This document shows, piece by piece, positions 52,182-61,299 of a stretch of 64,000 nt of DNA. Where the stretch lies: positions 5,662,001-5,726,000 of the forward strand of contig NZ_JAGJBY010000001.1 of the NCBI RefSeq assembly GCF_020010905.1, in the 5' to 3' direction. Every line of letters starts with the position of its first letter. Within the stretch, counting starts at the first letter, position 1. Origin of the DNA: Streptomyces acidiscabies. Its GTDB lineage: Bacteria; Actinomycetota; Actinomycetes; Streptomycetales; Streptomycetaceae. Position numbers and translations under genes: made by a program. Below the pieces are notes generated by a model, which was not told the DNA's origin, made no database searches, and worked only from the letters and a program-made list of their open reading frames with translations.

Positions 52182-53789
52182 ATGTCCACCAGAACCCCCC
52201 GACCGCGCCGCCGGCTCCGTCTCGCGGGCGCGCTGCTCGCGGTCGTCCTGCCCGTCGCCGCGTGTTCGGGCGGCGGAGGCGACTCGGGCGGTACGAGCGC
52301 CGGGGGCGCGCCGCGTGACGGCGGGACCCTGCTCGTGGGCAGCGAGGCCGATCCCGGGTGCCTCGATCCGCAGCAGACCGGGCAGGTCGGCGCCATCGAC
52401 ATCACCCGTTCCGTCGTCGACAGCCTCACCGCGCAGGACCCGAAGACCGGCAAGATCGTGCCCTGGCTGGCGAAGTCCTTCACCGTGAGCCCGGACGGCA
52501 GCGCCTTCACCTTCGTCCTGCGTGACGGCGTCACCTTCAGCGACGGCACGCCCGTCGACGCGACGGCGGTGAAGACCACGTTCGACAACCTGGTGAAACT
52601 CCCCGCGAACGGCGCCCCCAGCTACCTGATCGGCTACCGGGGCACCACCGTCACCGACGCGCACACCCTCACCGTGACGTTCCGGACGGCCAACGCCCAG
52701 TTCCTCCAGGCGAGTTCGACCGTCGGCCTCGGCATCCTGGCCCCCTCGACGTTCACCGCGTCCACCGCCGACCGCTGCCGGGGCAAGCTCACCGGCTCGG
52801 GCCCGTACGTCCTGGACCACTACACCAGCAACCAGGAAGCCGTCCTGAAGAAACGGGCCGACTACGCCTGGCCCTCGTCCATCGCCACGAACAAGGGCGC
52901 CGCCCACCTCGACGTGGTGAAGTTCACCTTCGTCCCCGAGAGCGGCGCCCGCACCGGCGCCCTCTCCTCCGGGCAGGTCGACATCGCCAAGGCCCTCCAG
53001 CCCACCGACGAGGCCCAGTTCAAGAGCAACGGCTTCCGCGTCCTGTCCGCGCCAGGACCCGGCCTCGTACCGCCCCTCTCCCTCAACCACCGGGGCATCC
53101 TCGCCGACTACAAGGTCCGCGCCGCCCTCCTCAAGGGCATCGACCGGCAAGGACTCGTCGACTCCGTCCTCAGCGAGTCGTACAAGCCCGCGACCAGCGC
53201 ACTGTCCTCGACCACCCCCTACTACACCGACTTCTCCGACAAGCTCCGCTACGACCCGCAGGGCGCCGCAGCCCTCCTGGACAGCGCGGGCTGGACGAAG
53301 AGCGGGGACGGCATCCGCGAGAAGGACGGCAAGCCCCTCACCCTCACCTGGCTCATCCCCGCGCCCATGCCGCCCGCCAACGAGGCCGTGCAGCAGCAGC
53401 TCCGGAAGATCGGCGTCGACGTGAAACTGAAGCCCGTCGCCCCCGCCGTCTACGTCGAACAGCAGCAGAAGGGCGCCTTCGACCTGACCGCCGTAGGCGT
53501 CAGCCGCGCCGACCCCGACGTCCTGCGCACCGTCTTCTACAGCAAGAGCGCCAACCTCTGGCACCTCCCGCCGAGCGAACTGGACACCTACCTGGAGCAG
53601 GAGGCCGCCGCCACCGGCACGGCCGCCCGGCAGACCGCCGTCACGAACGCCGTGCGCTGGCTCCTCGACCACGCCGACACCGTCCCGCTCTACGAAGGCG
53701 CCCAGGTCCACGGCGTCTCCGACAAGGTGAAGGGGTTCACCCTCGACGCCTCCAACCGCTTCGACCTGCACGACACCTGGCTCGGCTGA
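52182..53789 (+). CDS. Peptide/nickel-type ABC importer, solute-binding lipoprotein
   Basis: This 535-residue binding protein belongs to family 5 (DppA/OppA). The signal peptide ends in a lipobox VAAC (Cys28). The mature part has GGTLLVGSEADPGCLDPQQT, the C-rich start region of this family, and FTFVLRDGVTFSDGTPVDA. It would bind its ligand outside the membrane for the two permeases and double ATPase encoded next. The neighbours (an LLM oxygenase-like enzyme and a sulfurtransferase) suggest an organosulfur ligand rather than a peptide; that is inference. Confidence 0.93.
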   Translation: MSTRTPRPRRRLRLAGALLAVVLPVAACSGGGGDSGGTSAGGAPRDGGTLLVGSEADPGCLDPQQTGQVGAIDITRSVVDSLTAQDPKTGKIVPWLAKSFTVSPDGSAFTFVLRDGVTFSDGTPVDATAVKTTFDNLVKLPANGAPSYLIGYRGTTVTDAHTLTVTFRTANAQFLQASSTVGLGILAPSTFTASTADRCRGKLTGSGPYVLDHYTSNQEAVLKKRADYAWPSSIATNKGAAHLDVVKFTFVPESGARTGALSSGQVDIAKALQPTDEAQFKSNGFRVLSAPGPGLVPPLSLNHRGILADYKVRAALLKGIDRQGLVDSVLSESYKPATSALSSTTPYYTDFSDKLRYDPQGAAALLDSAGWTKSGDGIREKDGKPLTLTWLIPAPMPPANEAVQQQLRKIGVDVKLKPVAPAVYVEQQQKGAFDLTAVGVSRADPDVLRTVFYSKSANLWHLPPSELDTYLEQEAAATGTAARQTAVTNAVRWLLDHADTVPLYEGAQVHGVSDKVKGFTLDASNRFDLHDTWLG

Positions 53790-53801
53790 GAGGCGGCGAC
53801 T

Positions 53802-54761
53802 GTGCACACGGCCCGGTACGCGGCCACCCGGACACTGCGCGCGGTGTTCGTCGTCTGGGCCGCCTTCACCCTCACCTTCTTCGCCCTGCGCCTGCTGCCC
53901 GGCGACCCCGTCGCCCTCATGCTCAGCGGACGCGGCGGCTTCGCCGAACTCACCCCCGAGCAACTCGCCCAGGCACGCGCCGACCTCGGCTTCGACCGCC
54001 CGATCCTCGCGCAGTACGCGTCCGCGCTCACCGACGCGCTCCACGGCGACCTCGGCTCCTCCCTCCAGACCGGGCAGCCGGTCGCCCGGATGATCGCCGA
54101 CGCGATCCCGCCCACCCTCCAGGTCGGCACCCTCGCGCTGCTCCTCGCGCTCACCGCCGGCACGCTCCTCGGCGTCGCCGCCAACCTCACCGCCAGCCCC
54201 CTCCTGCGCCAACTCCTGCGCTCCGTCCCCTCGTTCGCCGTCTCCCTGCCCTCCTTCTGGGTCGGCCTCGTCCTCATCCAGCTCCTGTCCTTCCGCTGGC
54301 ACCTCTTCCCCGCCCTCGGCGACAGCGGCCCCGCCGGCGTCGTCCTGCCCGCCTTCACCATGGCCATCCCCGGCGCCGCCCTCGTCGCCCAGGTCCTCGG
54401 CAAGAGCCTCCACACGACCCTCCAGGAGCCGTACGCCGACACCGTCCGCGCCACCGGGGCCGGCAGAGCGCGGCTCCTGTTCGGCCACGGGCTGCGCAAC
54501 GCCGCCGTCCCCGCCGCGACCGTCGCCGGAATGCTCGTCGGCTCGCTGATCGGGGGCGCCGTCGTCGTCGAGACGGTGTTCTCACGGCCCGGGATGGGAC
54601 GGATCACCCAGTCCGCCGTCTCGGCGCAGGACCTGCCGGTGGTGCAGGGGGTCGTGGTGGTGGCGGCACTCGTCTTCGCGGTGGTGAACCTGGTGGTCGA
54701 CCTCCTCTATCCGGTACTCGATCCGCGCATCCGGGCCACAGGACGGCTGGTGACGGCATGA
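53802..54761 (+). CDS. Peptide/nickel-type ABC importer permease (DppB type)
   Basis: The 319-residue protein has six membrane helices. The N-terminal VVWAAFTLTFFALRLLPGDP and the coupling loop EPYADTVRATGAGRARLLFG identify DppB-type subunits. GTG 53802 follows the binding-protein stop by 12 bp. The next permease gene overlaps its stop (ATGA). Confidence 0.95.
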   Translation: MHTARYAATRTLRAVFVVWAAFTLTFFALRLLPGDPVALMLSGRGGFAELTPEQLAQARADLGFDRPILAQYASALTDALHGDLGSSLQTGQPVARMIADAIPPTLQVGTLALLLALTAGTLLGVAANLTASPLLRQLLRSVPSFAVSLPSFWVGLVLIQLLSFRWHLFPALGDSGPAGVVLPAFTMAIPGAALVAQVLGKSLHTTLQEPYADTVRATGAGRARLLFGHGLRNAAVPAATVAGMLVGSLIGGAVVVETVFSRPGMGRITQSAVSAQDLPVVQGVVVVAALVFAVVNLVVDLLYPVLDPRIRATGRLVTA

Positions 54762-55621
54762 CGACGACCTACGAGGAGACCGTTCTCTCGCAGACCCGCG
54801 TCCGCCGCGTCCTCGGTACGCCGCTGCGCTCTCCCGGCGTCACCCTCTCCGTCCTCGTGCTCGCGGTCGTCGTCGGCTGGGCCCTCGTACCCGACTGGTT
54901 CACCTCCCGCAGCCCCCTCACAGGGGTACCGGCGGAACGGTTCCAGGCGCCCAGTGCCCAACACGTCTTCGGCACCGACCAGTTGGGCCGCGACATCTAC
55001 GCCCGTGTCGTGCACGGCGCCGCCCTTTCGCTGCGCGCCACCGTCGCCGCCGTCCTCATCGCCCTCGGCGGCGGGGTGGTGCTCGGGCTCGTCGCGGGGT
55101 TCTTCGGGCGGCGTACGGACGCGGTCGTCATGCGCGTCGTGGAGGTGATGATGTCGGTGCCGCCCCTGCTGCTGTCCCTCACCCTCGTCACCGCGCTCGG
55201 CGTCGGCACCGCGCAGATCGCCGTCGCGATCGGGGTCACCAGCGTGGCCGCTTTCACGCGCGTGATGCGGGCCGAGGTGCTGCGGGTGCGGGCCGCGCCG
55301 TACGTCGAGGCGGCGATCCTGTGCGGGGGGCGGTGGTGGCGGGTCCTGCCCCGTTACATTCTGCCGGCGGCCGTCGGGCCCGTCCTGGCGCTTGCCGCCC
55401 TCGACTTCGGACTGGTCGTCCTCGCGGTGTCCAGCCTGGGGTTCCTCGGCTACGGGGAGCCGCCGCCCGCGCCCGAGTGGGGGGCGCTCGTCGCCGACGG
55501 GCGCAACTACCTGGCCACGGCGTGGTGGCTGACCACCTTGCCGAGTCTCACGGTGACGGGGGTCGTGCTGGCGGCGAACCGGTTGTCCCGGGTGCTGGAG
55601 AGAGAAGGGGGCCACCGATGA
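54758..55621 (+). CDS. Peptide/nickel-type ABC importer permease (DppC type)
   Basis: The 287-residue DppC-type subunit has GTDQLGRDIYARVVHGAALS before the core helices and the coupling loop APYVEAAILCGGRWWRVLPR. It overlaps the first permease gene and the ATPase gene by 4 bp each. The two permeases form the membrane channel of one importer. Confidence 0.95.
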   Translation: MTTTYEETVLSQTRVRRVLGTPLRSPGVTLSVLVLAVVVGWALVPDWFTSRSPLTGVPAERFQAPSAQHVFGTDQLGRDIYARVVHGAALSLRATVAAVLIALGGGVVLGLVAGFFGRRTDAVVMRVVEVMMSVPPLLLSLTLVTALGVGTAQIAVAIGVTSVAAFTRVMRAEVLRVRAAPYVEAAILCGGRWWRVLPRYILPAAVGPVLALAALDFGLVVLAVSSLGFLGYGEPPPAPEWGALVADGRNYLATAWWLTTLPSLTVTGVVLAANRLSRVLEREGGHR

Positions 55622-57594
55622 AGCCGATGGAGCCGGTGGGGGACGTCGGCGTAGGTGTGGTGGGTTCGGTATCCGTCGCTGCCCCGCTGCTCGTCGTCGA
55701 AGGGCTGCGGATCGGGTACCGCACCGCGAGCGGTACGCACCTCGCCGTCGACGGGCTCGATCTGACCGCGCGGGCCGGGCAGATCACCGCGCTGGTGGGG
55801 GAGTCCGGGTCGGGGAAGAGCAGCACCGCCCACGCGCTGATCGGGCTGCTGCCCGTCGGCGGAACGGTGCTGGGCGGCTCCGTACGGCTCCAGGACGAGG
55901 AGCTGACCGGGCTCGGTGAGCGGGGCTGGCGGGAGGTGCGCGGGCGGCGTATCGGGCTGATCCCGCAGGACCCCGGCGTCAGTCTCGACCCCGTCAAGCC
56001 GGTCGGCGCGCAGGTCGCCGAGGTGCTGCGGGTGCACGGGCTGGCCACCCGCCGGGACACGCCGGGCCGTGCCGTCGAGCTGCTGGCCGAGGCGGGCCTC
56101 CCCGACCCGGCGCAGCGCGCCCGCCAGTACCCCCACGAACTCTCCGGCGGCATGCGCCAACGCGTCCTGATCGCGATAGCCACCGCGGCCCGCCCCCGCC
56201 TCCTGATCGCCGACGAACCCACCTCGGCACTGGACGTGACGGTCCAGCGCAGGCTCCTGGACCACCTCCAGAAGCTCGTCACCACGACCGACACGGCGAT
56301 GCTCCTGATCACCCACGACCTGGCGGTGGTCGCGGACCGCGCGCAGCACGTCGTGGTGATGTCCGAGGGCCGGGTGGTGGAGACGGGGCCGGTGGAACAA
56401 GTACTCACGCAGCCCCAACACCCGTACACACGCGGCCTGTTGTCGGACGCGCCGACGCTCGCGGCACGGCCTTCACGCGGCCGGTCCCGCACAGTGGTTC
56501 CCGCGCCGGCAGGGGCGGACGGGCCCGGCGATACGCCGACCATCACGGCCGGCCGCCGTTCTGGCGCGACCGGCTCCGCGCAGGCTGGGGCGGAGGCGCT
56601 CGGCTCGGTGAACGGGCCCGGTGACGCACCGCCTGCAACGGCCCGGCCTCCGCGCCCCCGTTCCGGCGCGGTGTCCGGTGACGTGCCACCCCTCGCCGCC
56701 CGGCATCCCCGTCGCTCCCGCGCGGCCGAACCCGCGTCCGCCGACGCACGCCAGGACCCGCCCGCCCCCGGCGAACCCACCCCGCCCCCACCCCTCTTGC
56801 GCGTCACCGGCCTCACCCGCGCCTTCCCCGTCCGAGGCCCCGTCCTGGCCCGGCGCCATACCCGTACCGCCGTCGACGGGGTCGGGTTCGAGCTGGCGCG
56901 GGGCGAGACCCTCGGGCTCGTCGGGGAGTCCGGGTCGGGGAAGTCGACGACCGCGCGGATGGTCCTCGGGCTGGAGCGGGCCGACAGCGGGGCGGTGCTG
57001 CTGGACGGTGTCGACGTCACCGCCGTACGAGGCGCCGCCCGCAGGGCCCTGCACCGGCGGATCCAGCTCGTCTACCAGAACCCGTACGCCTCGCTGAACC
57101 CCCGTTTCACGGTGGGGGAGTTGATCACCGAGCCGCTGCGCAACCACCGGATCGGGAACCGGGCGCAGTGGGACGGCACGGTGCGGCGGCTGCTCGACGA
57201 CGTCGCGCTGCCGGCCGGGACCGAACGGCGCAAGGCCGCCGAACTCTCCGGCGGGCAGCGGCAGCGCGTCGCCATCGCGCGGGCGCTCGCCCTCGGCCCC
57301 GAACTCCTCGTCTGCGACGAACCCGTCTCCGCGCTCGACGTCACCGTCCAGGCCCGCATCCTGGAACTGCTGGCCGGCCTCCAGGAACGGCACGGCCTGA
57401 GCTACCTGTTCATCTCCCACGACCTGGCCGTCGTCGCACAGGTCAGCGACCGGATCGCGGTGATGCGCGACGGCCGGATCGTGGAGAGCGGCCCCGCGGA
57501 CGAACTCCTGCGGTCACCGCGACACCCCTACACCCGGGAGCTGCTGGCCGCCGTGCCCGGCAGCGGCACCACGAAGGACACCCCATGGAGCTAG
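55618..57594 (+). CDS. Fused double ATPase (DppD-DppF) of the importer
   Basis: The 658-residue protein carries two complete ABC domains. Domain 1 has Walker A GESGSGKSS (Lys67), signature LSGGMRQRVLIAIA and LLIADEPTSALDV. Domain 2 has GESGSGKST (Lys442), LSGGQRQRVAIARAL and LLVCDEPVSALDV. A linker of about 100 residues rich in Pro, Ala and Arg joins them. In most bacteria the two ATPases are separate genes; the fusion guarantees a heterodimer-like pair. Its last codons overlap the LLM gene by 10 bp. Confidence 0.95.
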   Translation: MKPMEPVGDVGVGVVGSVSVAAPLLVVEGLRIGYRTASGTHLAVDGLDLTARAGQITALVGESGSGKSSTAHALIGLLPVGGTVLGGSVRLQDEELTGLGERGWREVRGRRIGLIPQDPGVSLDPVKPVGAQVAEVLRVHGLATRRDTPGRAVELLAEAGLPDPAQRARQYPHELSGGMRQRVLIAIATAARPRLLIADEPTSALDVTVQRRLLDHLQKLVTTTDTAMLLITHDLAVVADRAQHVVVMSEGRVVETGPVEQVLTQPQHPYTRGLLSDAPTLAARPSRGRSRTVVPAPAGADGPGDTPTITAGRRSGATGSAQAGAEALGSVNGPGDAPPATARPPRPRSGAVSGDVPPLAARHPRRSRAAEPASADARQDPPAPGEPTPPPPLLRVTGLTRAFPVRGPVLARRHTRTAVDGVGFELARGETLGLVGESGSGKSTTARMVLGLERADSGAVLLDGVDVTAVRGAARRALHRRIQLVYQNPYASLNPRFTVGELITEPLRNHRIGNRAQWDGTVRRLLDDVALPAGTERRKAAELSGGQRQRVAIARALALGPELLVCDEPVSALDVTVQARILELLAGLQERHGLSYLFISHDLAVVAQVSDRIAVMRDGRIVESGPADELLRSPRHPYTRELLAAVPGSGTTKDTPWS

Positions 57595-58631
57595 GTCTCA
57601 TCACCTTCGGCAGCCTCCTGCCCGACCCCCTCACCGGACAGGCCCTCACCCAGCAGCAGCGGCTGCGGGACGTGGTGCGGGCCGCGGCCGAGGCGGAACG
57701 CGCCGGGTTCGCCTGGTACACCGTCGGCGAGCACCACTTCGGTGAACGGGACGTCATCCCCTCGCCCGCGCTCGTCCTCGCCGCGATCGCCGAGCACACC
57801 TCGACGATCCGCCTCGCCACCGGGACGACGCTCGTCGCCAACCGCGACCCCGTCCTCGTCGCCGAGGACTACGCCCTGGTCGACCTGCTGTCCGGCGGCC
57901 GGCTCGAACTCATCGCGGGCGCCTCCTTCTTCCCCGACCCGTACGCGGTGTTCGGCCAGGCGCCCGAGTCGAAGGCGGCCCGCAAACGCGAGAACACGGA
58001 GCTGCTGATCCGGCTGTGGACCGAGGAACACGTCACCTGGCAGGGCGAGTTCAGGCCGCCGCTGAACGACGTCACCGTCCAGCCCCGTCCGGTGCAGCCC
58101 AAGCCGCCCCTGTGGATCAGCGGCGGCGTCGGCTCGGAGTCCGTCCAACTCGCCGTGGAGCACGGGCTGCCGCTGGTCGTCGGCACGACCGCGCGTGAAC
58201 CGGGCACGTTCGTACCGGTCTTCGACGCCTACCGCACGCTGTGGCGGGAGAGCGGCCGTACGGACCCGCCCGGCCGACTCGGCGCCGCCAGCCACGTCTT
58301 CGTGGCGAAGTCCTCCCAGCGGGCCCGCACCCTGTGGGCCTCCTACATGAACAACTACCTGACCGTCCGCAAACCCGGCACCACGCACGCCACCGTCCCG
58401 CCGGACTTCGACACGTACATCGGCGAGAACGGCCCCGCGATCTGCGGCAGCCCGGCCGAGGTCGTCGACAAACTGGGCAGGCTGCACGAGCTGTGGGGCC
58501 ACGACCTGCACCTCCTCGCGATCGACGTGGGCGGTATCCCGTACGCGGAGGTCCAGACGGCGACGGAACTGACGGCCGCGGAGGTCCTGCCGCAGGTCGC
58601 GGGGATCGGGACGGTGACGGCGGATGCCTGA
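57585..58631 (+). CDS. LLM-class flavin-dependent monooxygenase-like enzyme
   Basis: The 348-residue enzyme is a bacterial-luciferase-like TIM barrel: YTVGEHHFGERDVIPSPALV near residue 45 and DYALVDLLSGGRLELIAGAS near residue 100. This subgroup includes FMN-dependent monooxygenases acting on sulfonates, alkanes or amines. ATG 57585 lies inside the end of the ATPase gene, and the sulfurtransferase gene overlaps its stop, so importer, oxygenase and sulfurtransferase form one operon. Confidence 0.92.
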   Translation: MELGLITFGSLLPDPLTGQALTQQQRLRDVVRAAAEAERAGFAWYTVGEHHFGERDVIPSPALVLAAIAEHTSTIRLATGTTLVANRDPVLVAEDYALVDLLSGGRLELIAGASFFPDPYAVFGQAPESKAARKRENTELLIRLWTEEHVTWQGEFRPPLNDVTVQPRPVQPKPPLWISGGVGSESVQLAVEHGLPLVVGTTAREPGTFVPVFDAYRTLWRESGRTDPPGRLGAASHVFVAKSSQRARTLWASYMNNYLTVRKPGTTHATVPPDFDTYIGENGPAICGSPAEVVDKLGRLHELWGHDLHLLAIDVGGIPYAEVQTATELTAAEVLPQVAGIGTVTADA

Positions 58632-59502
58632 CGCGACCGGCGGATGGCGGAGGGGCGGCGAGGCCCCGTACGCCACCCCCGTACCCCCCGTCGTCGACGC
58701 CGACTGGGTCCGCGCGCACCCCGGCCCCCTCGTCCTGGCCGACGTCCGCTGGTTCCTGGACGGCCGCAGCGGGTACGACGCCTACCTCGCCGGGCATCTG
58801 CCGGGCGCGGTCTGGGTCGACGTCGACACCGTGCTGTCCGCGCCGCCCGATCCGGCCGGCGGGCGTCATCCGGTGCCGGAGCCGGGGGAGTTCGCGTGGG
58901 CGCTGGGGCTGCTCGGGATCGGGGACGGCACGACCGTGGTGGCGTACGACGCCGACGGCGGGGCCTATGCCGCCCGGCTGGTGTGGCTGTTGCGCAGCAC
59001 CGGGCGGGACGCCGCGCTGCTCGACGGCGGGCTGGGCGGCTGGTCCGGCGCGATCGAGACCGGTGCGGTCGTGCTGCCCGCCGCGCGGCTCACGGCGGTG
59101 GAGTGGCCCGCGCGGGCACTGCGCGGCGCCGACGAGGTCGGGGCGGGGAACGCCGTCGTCCTCGACGCGCGCGCCGCCGGCCGGTACTCGGGGGAGCACG
59201 TCCTGCCGACGGACATCCGCTCCGGGCACATCCCCGGCGCCCGCAGCGCCCCCTGGAGCGAGAACCTCACGCCGGACGGGACGTTCCTGCCGGCCGATCA
59301 ACTACGCGCACGCTACCGGGCGTTGGGGGTGGAGGACGGCGCCGACACCGTCGTCTACTGCGGCAGCGGAGTCACCGCCTGCCACGACCTGCTCGCCCTG
59401 GAACACGCCGGGATCACCGGCGCCGCGCTCTACCCCGGCTCCTGGTCCGCCTGGTCGGCGGACCCGTCCCGCCGCGTGGCGACGGGGGAGGAGCCGGGGT
59501 AG
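58624..59502 (+). CDS. Two-domain rhodanese-type sulfurtransferase
   Basis: The 292-residue protein has two rhodanese domains. The active-site loop of the second is YCGSGVTACH with Cys246; CGSGVT is typical of 3-mercaptopyruvate sulfurtransferases, whereas thiosulfate enzymes have CRKGVT. The first domain lacks a Cys (AYDADGGAYAARL). It moves sulfane sulfur from a donor to an acceptor. As the last gene of the importer operon it points to sulfur as the element being acquired. Confidence 0.92.
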   Translation: MPDATGGWRRGGEAPYATPVPPVVDADWVRAHPGPLVLADVRWFLDGRSGYDAYLAGHLPGAVWVDVDTVLSAPPDPAGGRHPVPEPGEFAWALGLLGIGDGTTVVAYDADGGAYAARLVWLLRSTGRDAALLDGGLGGWSGAIETGAVVLPAARLTAVEWPARALRGADEVGAGNAVVLDARAAGRYSGEHVLPTDIRSGHIPGARSAPWSENLTPDGTFLPADQLRARYRALGVEDGADTVVYCGSGVTACHDLLALEHAGITGAALYPGSWSAWSADPSRRVATGEEPG

Positions 59503-59509
59503 AGGCCGG

Positions 59510-61102
59510 TCACCAACCCGTCCCGAACCTCGCCATCGGCTCGATCAACTCCCGTTCCTCGTACGCGAGATGCGACAGCAGCGTGTCCGCGAGCAGATCC
59601 GTCGCCGCGCGCAGCGCCTCGCCGTCCCCCTCCTCGCGCACGAAGGCGACCAGCGCACGGTCGAGACGCTCGATGACGCCCTGGATCGCGTGGTGTTCCT
59701 CGGTGAGCCGGTCCAGCACCGCACCGAGCCGGGGATCGGAACGCCGCAGGTGCGGGAACAGGTCCTCGTCCTCCCGGGTGTGGTGCACGGTGGTCACCCG
59801 GCAGTACGAGGCGCAGTACGCCCCGAGCGTCCACGCGTTCTGCCGCAGACTCAGCCGCTGGATCTCGGACCGCGCCTCGCCCGGGTCGAGGGCGTCGTCC
59901 AGCACCTGCCGCACGACCTCCCCGAGCCGGTCGAGATCGGCACGGAGCTGGTCGTGGGCGGCGACGAGGTTGCGGGCGGGTTCCTGCTCACGGCGCGAGT
60001 AGCCGCGCTGCGGGTCGGCGGGGGGCGCGGTGGGGCGGGAGGACTCGTCCCAGAGCCGCTCGGCGGACTGCCGTGTCGTGGGGGGCGGAGTGGGCTGTAC
60101 GGAGAGACGGCCGCCGGGCCGGTTCGGCGCGAGGGTGGCGGTGGTGGCACGTGCCGGGGGTGTGGCAGGGACCGTTGAGTCTTCCACCGTATGCGCACGG
60201 CCTGCGGAGCCCGGACGGTCCGCCGCGCGTTTGCGTTCCGCCGTCACCAGGTCCCGCGTCGCCGGCGCCACCTCGTTCGCGAACGCCTCGATCAGGGACG
60301 GCTGTTGGGTGGGGAGCAGGAACGCGCTCGTGCCGTGTTCCAGGGTGAGCGCGGCCAGTTGCTCCGGCCAGGTGCTCGGCGGGCCCTGCGGGAAGCCGCC
60401 CGGTCCCGGCGAGAGGTTGTACAGGCGCCGTACCTTGTCCGGTGCGCGGCCCGCCGACGCCGCTGCCTCGTCGACGGCACGGTGGCCCGCCGCGAGTCGC
60501 CCCGGCGGGACGTGCGGCACGCTGGGGAGCCAGCCGTCGGCCTTCTCCCCGGTCAGCGCGAGCATGCGGGGCCCGACGGCGCCGAGCCAGATGCCGATGG
60601 AGTGGGCGGGAGCGGGGCCGGGTACGGCGCCGTCGAGCGCGTAGTGCTCACCGGGAACGCGGACCGTCCGGGCCGCATTGCTCCACAGCGCCCGGATGAC
60701 GTCGATGGCCTCGCGGGTCGCCCGCCGCGCCGTACCGGGGTCGCGGCGCGGTCCGCCGTCGGCGGCGATGGCGTCCCAGTAGGCGCCGGCACCCAGCCCC
60801 AGCTCGACCCGTCCGCCACTGATCAGGTCCAGGCCGGCCGCGGCGCGCGCGAGCATGACGGGCGGTCGCAGCGGGAGGTTCGCGACGTTGGGGAAGACCC
60901 GTACGCGGGTGGTGGACGCGGCGATGACCGCGAGCACCGTCCACGCGTCGAGCAGGTCCGGCCGGTAGGGGTGATCCGGCACACTCACCAGATCCAGCCC
61001 GGCCCGGTCGGCGATCCGGGCGAGCGCCACCGCGTCGTCGGGGTGCCCCGAGGTCGGCACGAGGACGGTACCGAAGAGGAGGTCGTGTCCGTAGTCAGGC
61101 AT
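59510..61102 (-). CDS. Fusion of LLM flavin oxidoreductase and hemerythrin domain
   Basis: The 530-residue protein has two unrelated parts. Residues 1-290 form an LLM TIM barrel (VSVPDHPYRPDLLDAW, LISGGRVELGLGAGAYWDAI). After a Pro/Thr-rich linker (about 300-365), residues 375-525 form a hemerythrin-like four-helix bundle with iron ligands in LVAAHDQLRADL, VHHTREDEDLFPHL, LTEEHHAIQG and HLAYEERELIE. Hemerythrins bind O2, NO or metals, so the fusion may couple a flavin reaction to O2 supply or sensing. It is convergent with the sulfur operon. Confidence 0.9.
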   Translation of the reverse strand: MPDYGHDLLFGTVLVPTSGHPDDAVALARIADRAGLDLVSVPDHPYRPDLLDAWTVLAVIAASTTRVRVFPNVANLPLRPPVMLARAAAGLDLISGGRVELGLGAGAYWDAIAADGGPRRDPGTARRATREAIDVIRALWSNAARTVRVPGEHYALDGAVPGPAPAHSIGIWLGAVGPRMLALTGEKADGWLPSVPHVPPGRLAAGHRAVDEAAASAGRAPDKVRRLYNLSPGPGGFPQGPPSTWPEQLAALTLEHGTSAFLLPTQQPSLIEAFANEVAPATRDLVTAERKRAADRPGSAGRAHTVEDSTVPATPPARATTATLAPNRPGGRLSVQPTPPPTTRQSAERLWDESSRPTAPPADPQRGYSRREQEPARNLVAAHDQLRADLDRLGEVVRQVLDDALDPGEARSEIQRLSLRQNAWTLGAYCASYCRVTTVHHTREDEDLFPHLRRSDPRLGAVLDRLTEEHHAIQGVIERLDRALVAFVREEGDGEALRAATDLLADTLLSHLAYEERELIEPMARFGTGW

Positions 61103-61299
61103 GGGTGCGGGAACTCCCTAGGGGTCGGTGGGGCGCAGACTCGGCGCCGAGGGGAGGCGGGTGGGCTGTGCCGGTGCGGATCGGTGAAGGGGCTGGCGGG
61201 GCGGGGACTACAGGGCAGGGGCCGTAAGCGGGACGCCCGCCGCCTCCGCCGCCCGCCCCCGCCCCGACCGGCCACGTGAGCCCCGCGTTCTCGGCCGGC

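Noticed and set aside
51071..52318. Plus-strand open frames with peptide repeats such as RLVVEAAADG in the minisatellite
   Set aside because: Several frames are open at once, the heptamer block is not a multiple of three, one frame runs into the binding-protein gene, and there is no start signal. I treat the region as non-coding repeat.
50919..54488. Very long open frame on the minus strand (about 1190 codons)
   Set aside because: It runs antisense to well-supported genes (importer permease, binding protein) and through the minisatellite; high GC removes stop codons. No ribosome site or domain supports it.
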